From Lentisphaerota bacterium (GTDB lineage Bacteria > Verrucomicrobiota > Lentisphaeria > Victivallales > Victivallaceae): 33,946 bases of DNA. The notes under the pieces are model-generated. The model had not been told where the DNA came from. It saw nothing but the letters and a program-made list of their open reading frames with translations, and did no database searches. Below, one piece after another: positions 25,384 through 33,736 of this stretch; the stretch's first letter is position 1; the number at the start of each line of letters is the position of its first letter. A program made the translations under genes and the position numbers. Location of the stretch: contig SUVX01000041.1 in the NCBI GenBank assembly GCA_015061725.1, forward strand, positions 1-33,946. Direction: 5' to 3'.

Positions 25384-27930
25384 ATGTCAGAAGAAATTGC
25401 AGGTTTTGAAAGTTTTTCTCCGCTTGCACGCCAGGCTGTCAATCATGCCCGCATGGAAGCGAAGAAGTTCAAACACGAATCGACCGGTTCCATCCACTTG
25501 CTGCTCGGACTGATGGGAGTAGGCACCGGAGTCGCCCGCCGCATTCTGTGTGATGCAGGAATCAGCAAAGATCAGCTCCGCAAAAAAATCATCCAGGAAT
25601 TTCCGCCGGAAACAGATTCCGATTCAACAACGCCCCCCTCCTGTGTCAAAGAACTGCAGGATATTTTTGCAAAAGCGGTGAAAGAAAGCGAAACTCTCGG
25701 TCACGATAAAATTGACACCGGGCATCTCCTGCTGGGTATTCTTGCAAAATCCCGCTGCAAAGCGGCGATTCTGCTGTCTGAACTTGAAGTCAATCTTACG
25801 GACATCCGGAAAAAAGTTATCGCCGAACTCAACAAAGACGAAACTCCCGGAGTGCAGGACAAACCGGTAAAAAAAGTGGAAACTGAAACCGTCAGAAGCA
25901 CCGCTCCGGCAGGAACAGAAAAAATCGATTGTCCGGTCCTCCGCAAATTCGCCGTAGATGTGACAGAGCTTGTTGCAGAAGGAAAACGCGATCCCGTCAT
26001 CGGACGGGAAGAAGAAATCACCAATCTGATCCAGATTCTCTGCCGCAAAAACAAAAATACCCCTGTCCTCATCGGAGAGGCAGGTGTCGGTAAAACAGCA
26101 GTCGTTGAAGGATTGGCTGAGGCGATCGTTGCAAAAAAAGTTCCTGACATCCTCGCTGACAATGTGATTTTCTCCCTGGATATGGGCAGGCTTGTCGCCG
26201 GTTCAAAATTCCGCGGTGAATTTGAGGAACGTCTTGAAAAAATCATCAAAGAAGTCAGCAGAGCTCAGCGGATCATCCTGTTTATTGACGAACTTCACAC
26301 CATCGTCGGCGCCGGAGATAGAGAAGGTGCCATGGATGCCGCCAACCTTCTCAAACCGGCTCTTGCCCGCGGCGAAATCAAATGCATCGGTGCAACGACC
26401 TTTGATGAATACCGCAACAGCATTGAGAAAGATGCTGCGTTGAAACGCCGTTTCCAGCCGGTAACAGTCAATCCGCCCAGTGTTGAGGCAACCTGCCTGA
26501 TTCTTGAAGGACTGCGGGATTCGTTTGAAAAACACCACCGGGTACATTACGAAAAAGGAGCTATTGAGGCAGCCGTCACGCTTGCGGACCGTTACATTTC
26601 CGACCGTTTTCTGCCGGATAAGGCGATTGATGTCATTGATGCTGCCGGTGCCCGTGCCAGAATGTGCGACACCCAGCCTCCGGTTGACACAAAACCCATT
26701 GAAGAAGAGCTGGAACAGGCGGCCGCAAAGAAATCCGAAGCCATCGAAGCTCAGAACTTTGAAGATGCCGCACAGTGGCGTGACAAAGAACGTGAATTGC
26801 GCACCAAGCTGGAAAAAATGCTGAATTCCAGAAAGGACCGTCAGGATTCAAGTGTTACTGTCGTGACGGCAGAAGATATGGCTGCAGTCGTTTCTTCAAT
26901 GACAGGAATTCCTCTCAAGAGAATTTCTTCAGACATGAGTGTACGTCTTCTGACGATGGAAAGCGAAATTGAAAAGACTGTTATCGGTCAGCCCCAGGCT
27001 GTCAAGGCGATTGCCGATGTTTTGCGGCGCCGTTTTTCCGGTTTGTCCTGTGCCGGCACAGATCGTCCGATCGGAACTTTTCTGTTCCTCGGTCCGACCG
27101 GTGTCGGTAAAACTCTTCTTGCCAAAGCTTTGGCAAAATTCATGTTCGGGGATCCCAATGCGATGGTTCGTGTTGACATGGCCAGTTTCCGTCATGAAGC
27201 GGACTACACCCGTCTGATCGGAAGCGGTGCGGGATATGTTGACAGCGACAAAGGCGGACAACTGACAGAACCGATCCGCCGCCGTCCTTACAGCGTCGTG
27301 CTGCTGGATGAGTTTGAAAAAGCCCATCCGAGAATTCAGAACGTGTTTCTCAGACTCTTTGACGAAGGCTGGCTGACTGATGCCATGGGGCGGCAGGTCG
27401 ATTTCCGGAATACGGTCATCATCGCAACCAGCAACATGGGAGCAGGTGCAAGTGCCTTTTCACTTGCCCCCCTGGGATTCGGTGCCATTTCTGAAGACAA
27501 AACTGCCGTTGAAGCCAATGATGACAAATCCATTGCTGCCGCAAAACGGGAACTCCCGCCGGAACTCTTTAACAGATTTGACAAAATGATTGCGTTCAAT
27601 GCCCTCGGACGGGATGAATTGAGTATCGTGGTCAAACTTGAACTGGACAAACTCCGTGCTAATCTCTCAAGCAGAGGCTGGACTCTTGAAATTACCGATT
27701 CTGCAATTGAATTTCTGGTCAATGCCGGTTATCAGCCTGAATTCGGTGCCCGTCCGATCCGACGCGCCATTGAAAATTGGATTGAAACTCCGCTTGCAGG
27801 AGAACTCCTGGCAGGAACGTTCAACACGGCTTCAGGTATCAAAATCGACAAAGACGAAACTGAAGAAAAACTCTGTTTCACAGCCGCAGATACCGCTGAA
27901 TCCCTGATTGAAAGTACGGAAAATTCCTGA
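25384..27930 (+). CDS. clpC: ATP-dependent Clp protease ATP-binding subunit ClpC
   Basis: The product has 848 residues. Domains: double Clp_N repeat (about 5-150); first AAA module with Walker A GEAGVGKT (231-238) and Walker B IILFIDEL (297-304); a UVR-type coiled coil (about 435-475; [21 protein letters not shown]) typical of ClpC; second AAA module with Walker A GPTGVGKT (about 570) and Walker [12 protein letters not shown] (about 638); and the C-terminal D2-small domain. The sequence LGFGA near residue 697 is in the place of the VGF/LGF loop that docks on ClpP. It unfolds proteins for ClpP in the cytosol. No clpP, ctsR or mcsB is in the window; two small unknown genes follow it closely. 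Confidence 0.95.
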   Translation: MSEEIAGFESFSPLARQAVNHARMEAKKFKHESTGSIHLLLGLMGVGTGVARRILCDAGISKDQLRKKIIQEFPPETDSDSTTPPSCVKELQDIFAKAVKESETLGHDKIDTGHLLLGILAKSRCKAAILLSELEVNLTDIRKKVIAELNKDETPGVQDKPVKKVETETVRSTAPAGTEKIDCPVLRKFAVDVTELVAEGKRDPVIGREEEITNLIQILCRKNKNTPVLIGEAGVGKTAVVEGLAEAIVAKKVPDILADNVIFSLDMGRLVAGSKFRGEFEERLEKIIKEVSRAQRIILFIDELHTIVGAGDREGAMDAANLLKPALARGEIKCIGATTFDEYRNSIEKDAALKRRFQPVTVNPPSVEATCLILEGLRDSFEKHHRVHYEKGAIEAAVTLADRYISDRFLPDKAIDVIDAAGARARMCDTQPPVDTKPIEEELEQAAAKKSEAIEAQNFEDAAQWRDKERELRTKLEKMLNSRKDRQDSSVTVVTAEDMAAVVSSMTGIPLKRISSDMSVRLLTMESEIEKTVIGQPQAVKAIADVLRRRFSGLSCAGTDRPIGTFLFLGPTGVGKTLLAKALAKFMFGDPNAMVRVDMASFRHEADYTRLIGSGAGYVDSDKGGQLTEPIRRRPYSVVLLDEFEKAHPRIQNVFLRLFDEGWLTDAMGRQVDFRNTVIIATSNMGAGASAFSLAPLGFGAISEDKTAVEANDDKSIAAAKRELPPELFNRFDKMIAFNALGRDELSIVVKLELDKLRANLSSRGWTLEITDSAIEFLVNAGYQPEFGARPIRRAIENWIETPLAGELLAGTFNTASGIKIDKDETEEKLCFTAADTAESLIESTENS

Positions 27931-28325
27931 TGAAAGCGGGAGAAATCATAAAGTGTCCGCACTGCGGAGAAAAGACTGTGGTCAAACTTGAAAAAATCCT
28001 GTCCGGCTGGCAGGTGACCGGAGAAAAGTTTGTCTGCGCCTTTTGCGCCGCAGAGTTGGTTCAGGAGGAAGAAGAGCAAAAATCTTCTTCCTCTTCTGCC
28101 GCCCGTGACAAACTGGCGGCATTTCTGGGAGGTGACAACGTGAAAAAAGTTGCCATTGATCCCGGTGAAGGATTCAGAAAGGGGTGCCGCAATTGTGCCA
28201 ATCTTCTGGAACACCCTTTCAAACTGTTGTGCGCCTTGACACAGCTGGAAGTTGACCCGATGCATGAATGCCCCGCATTTATTGACAGAGAAAAGAAACA
28301 AAAATCTGAAAAGAAGAATATTTGA
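27930..28325 (+). CDS. Small double-cysteine-cluster protein coupled to clpC
   Basis: The product has 131 residues and I do not recognise the family. The N-terminal part is a zinc ribbon: C9-x2-C12 and C36-x2-C39. A Glu/Ser-rich linker (46-57) follows. The C-terminal part has C86-x2-C89, C101 and C114-Pro, which could bind a second metal or an Fe-S cluster. The start ATG shares one base with the clpC stop (TGATG), so the two are translated together. In Firmicutes the zinc-finger protein McsA is encoded beside clpC and acts on it; this protein has no UVR motif and is not evidently McsA, but a similar adaptor role is a fair guess. Confidence 0.75.
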   Translation: MKAGEIIKCPHCGEKTVVKLEKILSGWQVTGEKFVCAFCAAELVQEEEEQKSSSSSAARDKLAAFLGGDNVKKVAIDPGEGFRKGCRNCANLLEHPFKLLCALTQLEVDPMHECPAFIDREKKQKSEKKNI

Positions 28326-28331
28326 AAACCG

Positions 28332-28697
28332 ATGACCAAAGCAGAAAATATTGCACAAAAAGCCGCTGAACTGATGAAAAATGATGCAGTTCTTGTCACC
28401 GCTGCAGATATCAAAAACGGTGTCGCCCAGAAAATACAGGTTTATTTCTGGAGCGATGCCCCCGTCATGGATATCATCACAAAAGATGATCTTGTTCAGG
28501 GTTTTCCCGATGCCGGAGCTTATGTTCTTGTGCCGGGAACAAGTGATGTCAACAAGGCATTGAAAAAACTTGAGATGTTTGAAGGCGAAGAAGATATGTA
28601 CTTCCGTACCGATGGCACCCGTACCGAAGAAGATGAGTTTGCCGGAGTCCCCCCAGTGCTTTTCATGGAAACAGTTGAAGCGATCTGCTCTCTGTAA
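28332..28697 (+). CDS. Hypothetical protein, third gene of the clpC operon
   Basis: The product has 121 residues and is acidic; no known motif is seen. It has an alternating helix/strand character (KAENIAQKAAELMKNDAVLVTAADI, AYVLVPGTSDVNKALKKLEMF) without signal peptide or membrane segment, so it is probably cytosolic. It begins 6 bp after the cysteine protein, with only a weak purine-rich ribosome site, and ends 18 bp before the next gene. Position suggests a link with the ClpC system or simple co-transcription. Confidence 0.65.
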   Translation: MTKAENIAQKAAELMKNDAVLVTAADIKNGVAQKIQVYFWSDAPVMDIITKDDLVQGFPDAGAYVLVPGTSDVNKALKKLEMFEGEEDMYFRTDGTRTEEDEFAGVPPVLFMETVEAICSL

Positions 28698-28715
28698 AAA
28701 TTGAGGTTATATAAA

Positions 28716-31391
28716 ATGAATATCGGAAATTACAATTCTCTCTCCCCGGTTCCTCCGTTCCCGACCGGCGAACCGGGTTTTATGAACGATCTTAAAGCTT
28801 ACGATCCCCGGCAGGTCCACTGGGATATCAACGGCACGATTCCCTCTGACAGTCTGCCGCTCTCCGGCTCATGGCAGATTCAAAAAGATTTTGCCGACCC
28901 TGAAAAACTTCTGGATACGGCGTATGCGGCTCTCGACCGTTTTATTGCGGCACACATTCCCTCTGACAAAAAAGTCGTATCCGTCACAACCTGCTGCAAT
29001 GAAAGTTTTGACGTTGAAGAATACAAAATAGAAGTTTCCGCGTCCGGTATCGTTCTGACCTCAGGAGATACCGAGGGTATGCGCCGGGCATTGTATCACC
29101 TGATCGACCTGTGCCGCAGTGTGAGCGTCCCTGCCCTGCCGTATCAGACGCTTGAACAGAAACCCTGGTTGAAAAACCGTATTTCCCGCTGCTTTTTCGG
29201 ACCGATCAAACGTCCGCCGTTTTTCAGAGATGAGTTGACTGACGACATTGATTACTATCCCGAACCTTATCTTGACAGACTTGCCTCCGAGGGAATCAAC
29301 GGCATCTGGCTTACCATCGTCTGGAAAGAAATGGCTGAAACAAGTTTCTTCCCCGTCGATCCTCAGCGGGCGCAGCGCATCGCCAAGCTCAAAAAGACAG
29401 TCGAAAAGTGCCGCCGCTACGGTATAAAGGTCTGGGTGTTCTGCATTGAACCCAAATCCTGGACAGATGACTTCAAGGCGCCATTTGCCGACATGCAGGG
29501 CGAATGCAATTTCGAAGATGAAATGCATGCTTTCTGTATTGCTTCAGAAAACTCAAAAAGATACATCCGTGAATCGGTAAGCTCCATTTTCCGCGACACC
29601 CCGAATCTGGGCGGCATGATGCTGATTTCTCTGGGAGAACGTGCCACATCCTGCTTGAGTTACATTTACGATAGCAAAGACGGCAAACAAGTCTGCAAGA
29701 CCAAGTGCGGACTTTCAAACAGTCAGATCCTCAACGGCGTTCTCTCTGCCATCAGACAGGGTATCAGCGATGCCGGCAGTGACGCGCAGGTTTTAAGCTG
29801 GCTCTACAACCCCAGAGCGCACCAGATTCCCGAATGGTGGTTCACGCTTCCTGAAGAACTTGACGAAGAAAAGATCCTCGCCTTCAACTTTGAATCCGGC
29901 TGCAGCAAACAGCAGGACGGCAGAGTTTATTCCGGCGGAGACTACTGGCTGTCATGCCCCGGTCCCTCAGACCGTTTCGGACGCATGGCTGCCGCCGCCC
30001 GCGGAAATTGCGAATTTGCCGCAAAAATCCAGGTCGGCTGCTCCCACGAACTGGCGACCATTCCTTTCATGCCCGTCCCCGGACAGCTCTATGAAAAGTA
30101 TGCCGCTATGAAACAGCTCGGTGTCAAACATGTTCTCCAGTGCTGGTACTTCGGCAACTACCCCGGACTGATGAACCGTGCCGCCGGACGTCTGGCTTTT
30201 GAAAACTTTGAAGACGGCATGCTCAACTTCCTCACCCGTCTTGCCCTGCCCGAATGGGGAGAAAAATATGCCTCCAAAATCGCTTCAATGTGGCAGGATT
30301 TCGGAACTGCTTACAGCAACTACCCGCTGGATATCCAGTTCCAGTACTACGGTCCCATGCATGACGGCGTTGTCTGGCCGCTGTATCTGAAACAGGTCAT
30401 GAAGCGTCTGCCGCGCACCTGGAAACCGGATATCGATCCCGCCGGTGACGCCGTCGGCGAAAGTATGACCAATCACGCTCTTGCCAATGTGGTGTCCCTC
30501 ACCCGCGCCCTTGCTCAGAAGTGGAGTGCCGCTGCAAAAATCCTGCCGGAGCTGCGTGAAGTTTTTGCCGCAGATCCCGCCCGTCAGAGAGATTGTGACT
30601 TATATGAAGCGTTGGATATTCTTTTCAACTCCGGCGCCCGTATCATGGCATTTTATGCGTTGAGAAAAGATTTGTTCAACGCCCCGGTATCCTGTCACAA
30701 ACTCCTGGAATGTATGCGTGAAATCGTCAGAAAAGAAAAAGCCGCCTCTGCACGCATGATTGAATTGTGCGAAAGCGATTCCCGGTTGGGTTATCACTCC
30801 GAGGCTGAAGTTTTCAAGTTCTTCCCCGAAAAACTTGCCTGGAGAATTGCCGAACTTGAAAAACTTGAACCGCAATTCGATTATCTGGCAAAAGTTTCCC
30901 CCGCTGAAGTTGAAAAACTCCTCGCCTGGGATGGCGTCACCTATCAGACCGGCGTTGAATATCAGTGCAAAACCTATTCCTGGCAGGCGGATATAGACGG
31001 TTTGGATCTGCGTCTGACAGTCAAATACGCGCCGCTTCCGGCAGATTGCCGCGAAGAATATCAGGTTGTCTACACCATGGACGGCAAAGGTGTTAAATTC
31101 CCCAAAGAATTTTCCATCGCTCAAGCCGGAACCGTCGGCGGCTTCAACGATAAGAACCTCGGCGTAACTGTCGAAGATGCCGGAAACGGTGTCCGTATCG
31201 CCCGTATCCCGCTGGATAAACTTGATTTTGCCAACGAAATTTTCATCGGTTTCTGCCGCTCCTGGTTTGACGGAAACGGCAAACACATCTTTGATTTTTC
31301 CGTTGACGGCGATCACATCCTCGAACACCGCCTGAACTTCGGCGGCTATTTCTCCGCCGACAAAATGGAAAAACTCATCTTTTCAAGATAA
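28716..31391 (+). CDS. Large cytosolic glycoside-hydrolase-like protein with C-terminal CBM9-like domain
   Basis: The product has 891 residues from the ATG at 28716, preceded by TTGAGG; a TTG at 28701 would add five residues. About residues 75-145 look like the zincin-like domain in front of GH20-type barrels (VEEYKIEVSASGIVLTSGDTEGMRRALYHLIDLC). A barrel follows (YLDRLASEGINGIWLTIVWKEM ... CRRYGIKVWVFCIEP ... LGGMMLISLGE ... VLQCWYFGNYPG). A helical part (about 590-740) and a beta-rich CBM9-like tail (about 755-891) complete it. No signal peptide is seen, so it would act on imported oligosaccharides. I cannot name the family with certainty; GH20-like hexosaminidase or a DUF4838 relative are the best guesses. 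It is followed by repeat copy C. Confidence 0.65.
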   Translation: MNIGNYNSLSPVPPFPTGEPGFMNDLKAYDPRQVHWDINGTIPSDSLPLSGSWQIQKDFADPEKLLDTAYAALDRFIAAHIPSDKKVVSVTTCCNESFDVEEYKIEVSASGIVLTSGDTEGMRRALYHLIDLCRSVSVPALPYQTLEQKPWLKNRISRCFFGPIKRPPFFRDELTDDIDYYPEPYLDRLASEGINGIWLTIVWKEMAETSFFPVDPQRAQRIAKLKKTVEKCRRYGIKVWVFCIEPKSWTDDFKAPFADMQGECNFEDEMHAFCIASENSKRYIRESVSSIFRDTPNLGGMMLISLGERATSCLSYIYDSKDGKQVCKTKCGLSNSQILNGVLSAIRQGISDAGSDAQVLSWLYNPRAHQIPEWWFTLPEELDEEKILAFNFESGCSKQQDGRVYSGGDYWLSCPGPSDRFGRMAAAARGNCEFAAKIQVGCSHELATIPFMPVPGQLYEKYAAMKQLGVKHVLQCWYFGNYPGLMNRAAGRLAFENFEDGMLNFLTRLALPEWGEKYASKIASMWQDFGTAYSNYPLDIQFQYYGPMHDGVVWPLYLKQVMKRLPRTWKPDIDPAGDAVGESMTNHALANVVSLTRALAQKWSAAAKILPELREVFAADPARQRDCDLYEALDILFNSGARIMAFYALRKDLFNAPVSCHKLLECMREIVRKEKAASARMIELCESDSRLGYHSEAEVFKFFPEKLAWRIAELEKLEPQFDYLAKVSPAEVEKLLAWDGVTYQTGVEYQCKTYSWQADIDGLDLRLTVKYAPLPADCREEYQVVYTMDGKGVKFPKEFSIAQAGTVGGFNDKNLGVTVEDAGNGVRIARIPLDKLDFANEIFIGFCRSWFDGNGKHIFDFSVDGDHILEHRLNFGGYFSADKMEKLIFSR

Positions 31392-31404
31392 GAGGTGATG
31401 GTTC

Positions 31405-31560
31405 TTGGGGAGGGGGAAAACTTCTTTTCACGAGAAAAGAAGTTTTCCCCCTCCCCAAACCCCACCCCTTTTCAAGAAAAGCGGCGTATTTTGTAAAGGA
31501 AATTCAAGGCTGTGTGGGTATTCCGTACACATCCGTACTCATCCGTACTTATCCGTACAA
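31405..31560 (-). repeat. Repeat copy C, iteron head with box and perfect hairpin
   Basis: Read on the minus strand: four exact 10-bp iterons with core ACGGA (31521-31560; on the plus strand each has TCCGTAC), the 21-bp conserved box (31474-31494), and a perfect hairpin with 25-bp arms (31405-31429 and 31434-31458) around a 4-nt loop (ACGA on plus). It begins 14 bp after the GH-like gene and fills the gap to the isomerase gene, so any read-through transcript would contain the hairpin. The small open frame across it has no support as a gene. Confidence 0.85.
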
Positions 31561-31576
31561 GTAAAGGAAAATTTTT

Positions 31577-32401
31577 ATGAATCAGGCGATTACTTTAAGT
31601 ACCTGTGCTTTCGGTTCAGGTGAGCATAACAGTTCTTATTATGCCCGGCAGTTTGAAAGAGCTATGAAAGCCGGGTTTGACGGATTTGAATTGACGTTGT
31701 ATTCAGATAATGACGTTCCGCAAATCCTTGAAGCTGTTCACCTTTCAGGTGCCCCTGTTATCGCTGTCCACGGTGTCGGCAAAGGCAACTGGTTTGCAGA
31801 TACGCCGCAAGAACAGAAAAAAGCCGCCGCTGAATCTGCCCGCTATCTGGAACATTTCGCTGAATTTGCCCCCTGCCCCGCTGTTCAACACTATCTTGAC
31901 CGCTACAACAACCCTGAAATGGGCAAAAAGTTTCACGATGTTATGGCGTATCTCCTTGAAGAAACTGAAAAACTCAATTTCCTCTTCTGCATGGAAAACG
32001 CCCCCTACAAACCTGAACACAATGAACGGTTCCCCAACGTCGCTGAAGTCGCCGCTTTTTCACGTTCTTTCGGCAAGGACCGTATGTTCATGACTTTTGA
32101 TCTCAATCACGCAAATCTGAACGAAGATCCCGTCGCCGTCTGCGCCGATTGCGCCGGACTTGTCAAACATATCCATATTTCTGATAATCACGGTTTCCGC
32201 GAAGAACATCTCGTCCCCGGAAGCGGTATCATGGATTTGCTCAGCATTATGACTGCCCTTTATCAGCACGGCTATTCAGGTCCGTGGAATCTGGAATTTG
32301 GTTTCCCCGAAAAAACAGAACCCACCCTTGAACAATATCAACAGGTTTATCTTTACATGAAAAATCTGGTTGCTCAAATCCCCGCACGCTGTTCCTGCTG
32401 A
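31577..32401 (+). CDS. Sugar phosphate isomerase/epimerase family protein (xylose-isomerase-like barrel)
   Basis: The product has 274 residues, the usual size of the AP-endonuclease-2/xylose-isomerase-like barrels. Likely metal ligands are Glu in FCMENAP (about 138), Asp-His in TFDLNHAN (about 175), His in KHIHISDNHG (about 200) and Glu in WNLEFGF (about 239). Such enzymes isomerise or epimerise ketoses, inositols or related sugars in the cytosol. The ATG has AAAGGA upstream; that ribosome site lies just outside repeat copy C. It probably processes the sugar released by the GH-like protein upstream. Confidence 0.8.
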   Translation: MNQAITLSTCAFGSGEHNSSYYARQFERAMKAGFDGFELTLYSDNDVPQILEAVHLSGAPVIAVHGVGKGNWFADTPQEQKKAAAESARYLEHFAEFAPCPAVQHYLDRYNNPEMGKKFHDVMAYLLEETEKLNFLFCMENAPYKPEHNERFPNVAEVAAFSRSFGKDRMFMTFDLNHANLNEDPVAVCADCAGLVKHIHISDNHGFREEHLVPGSGIMDLLSIMTALYQHGYSGPWNLEFGFPEKTEPTLEQYQQVYLYMKNLVAQIPARCSC

Positions 32402-32473
32402 AGGCTGCGTGCTGAACGGTTACTGTCAGGGTATCCATACAATCAAGTAAATCTCTGTCTGTTGGAAAATACA

Positions 32474-32515
32474 AATTTTTTGCTGATTGCGGACACAATC
32501 AGTTGAAAAATTTTT
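32474..32515 (+). terminator. Possible bidirectional terminator after the isomerase gene
   Basis: CTGATTG (32483-32489) pairs with CAATCAG (32496-32502), extended by an imperfect AAATTTTT/AAAAATTT pairing on both sides. The T-run is part of the stem base, so strength is uncertain. The rest of the gap 32402-32603 holds the lacI operator and promoter. Confidence 0.4.
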
Positions 32516-32516
32516 G

Positions 32517-32530
32517 TGCAAACGTTTGCA
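32517..32530. promoter_or_regulatory. LacI-family operator
   Basis: TGCAAACGTTTGCA is a perfect 14-bp palindrome with the central CG typical of LacI/GalR-family sites. It overlaps the -35 region of the lacI-type gene that follows, which suggests autorepression. Confidence 0.7.
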
Positions 32531-32554
32531 TTTTTTGTAAAAGTGTATTATTTT
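32526..32554 (+). promoter_or_regulatory. Possible promoter of the lacI-type gene
   Basis: TTGCAT (32526-32531), 17 bp, TATTTT (32549-32554). TATTAT at 32546 is an alternative -10 but has a short spacer. The -35 box is inside the palindrome. Confidence 0.45.
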
Positions 32555-32603
32555 AAATAGAGAGGCAAAATCCCGTAATCAAACAAAGAGAACGCATACA
32601 GTA

Positions 32604-33704
32604 ATGATAAAACGTGTTACAATTAAAGATATCGCCCGTCTGGCGGGGGTGAATATTTCCACCGTTTCCCGGACGCTGAATCCTGAAACAGCCTCAAGAA
32701 TCAGTGCGGAAAAAAGGGAAAAGATACTCGCAATCTGCGACCATTACAACTTCCGTCCCAGAATTGCAGCAAAAGCCTGTGTCACGGGCAGAAGTTTCCG
32801 CGTCGGACTGATTTTGGGCGCGCTTACCCATGACCTTGCCAATCCGCTTCATGCGCTTTATGTCAAGGGTGTCTGTTCGGTTCTTCAAGCAAAAGGATAT
32901 ACACTTTCGGTGTTGTGGGCAGAGGAATATCTTGAAAAACGTGATGAAGTTGTCCGGAATTTTCTCATGTCGGAAATCGCAGACGGATATATTCTCGGGG
33001 CACCGCTTCTGGCACCGCAGACCGTGGAAACATTCAGAAATTCAGGACATCCCATCCTCTCTTTCAAAACATTTCAAAATACGGAAAATAAATTTCCTAC
33101 ATTGACATTGAATCCAGAAAATACCTACAGGCGCATCTGGAAAGCCATGCCGCCTGAACTGGCAGAAAATATCCTGTTTACCGGACCGGATTCTCCAAAT
33201 ACGACCAGCAAAAAGGAATTATTCTGCCGCTGCGCAGACAAGGCAATGCATTTGGAAACACTTTTTTTCAAACAGGATTTAAAGGATATGGCATTTCACC
33301 ACAATTATCTTGTTGCCAGAAACTTTTTCAACGCTCATCCTGAAGCTTTGCTCAAATCGCGCCTGATCTGCTGTTCTTCTGATCTGGTGGCGCACGCCGT
33401 CTGCGATGAATTAACCTCCCGGGGACGCAAAGTCGGTGAGGATATTTTTGTTCTCGGTTACGACAACCTGGAAGGAATAACACCTTATCCGGAAAGGGAA
33501 CCATATCTTTCAACCATAGATCCCCATTGGGAAGAAGCCGGAAGATCCAGTGCCCGTTTTATTCTTGACTCTCTGCAGCAACCCGAAAAAGAAGAGTCCC
33601 ATACCGATATTATTATGGAAAGTTCCTACATCTGCCGCAGGAGTTTTCCCTTTGAACTGCCGGATTATTCAAACACATCAAAAATTATATGCAACACTCA
33701 ATAA
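32604..33704 (+). CDS. LacI-family transcriptional regulator
   Basis: The product has 366 residues. The helix-turn-helix and hinge (VTIKDIARLAGVNISTVSRT, then NFRPRIAAKA, about 5-60) are classic LacI. The sensor part follows the sugar-binding fold (VGLILGAL, DGYILGAPLL, ICCSSDLVAHAVCDEL, DIFVLGYDN, STIDPHWEEAGRSSARFIL). It probably senses a sugar and controls its own gene, through the palindrome at 32517, and the pseudopilin gene 32 bp downstream. The ribosome site before the ATG is weak. Confidence 0.93.
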   Translation: MIKRVTIKDIARLAGVNISTVSRTLNPETASRISAEKREKILAICDHYNFRPRIAAKACVTGRSFRVGLILGALTHDLANPLHALYVKGVCSVLQAKGYTLSVLWAEEYLEKRDEVVRNFLMSEIADGYILGAPLLAPQTVETFRNSGHPILSFKTFQNTENKFPTLTLNPENTYRRIWKAMPPELAENILFTGPDSPNTTSKKELFCRCADKAMHLETLFFKQDLKDMAFHHNYLVARNFFNAHPEALLKSRLICCSSDLVAHAVCDELTSRGRKVGEDIFVLGYDNLEGITPYPEREPYLSTIDPHWEEAGRSSARFILDSLQQPEKEESHTDIIMESSYICRRSFPFELPDYSNTSKIICNTQ

Positions 33705-33736
33705 ATCAACTTTTTAACATAAAAAAAAGGAAAAAA

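Noticed and set aside
31405..31623. Small plus-strand frame across repeat copy C
   Set aside because: It is made of the repeat itself and overlaps the start of the isomerase gene in another frame.
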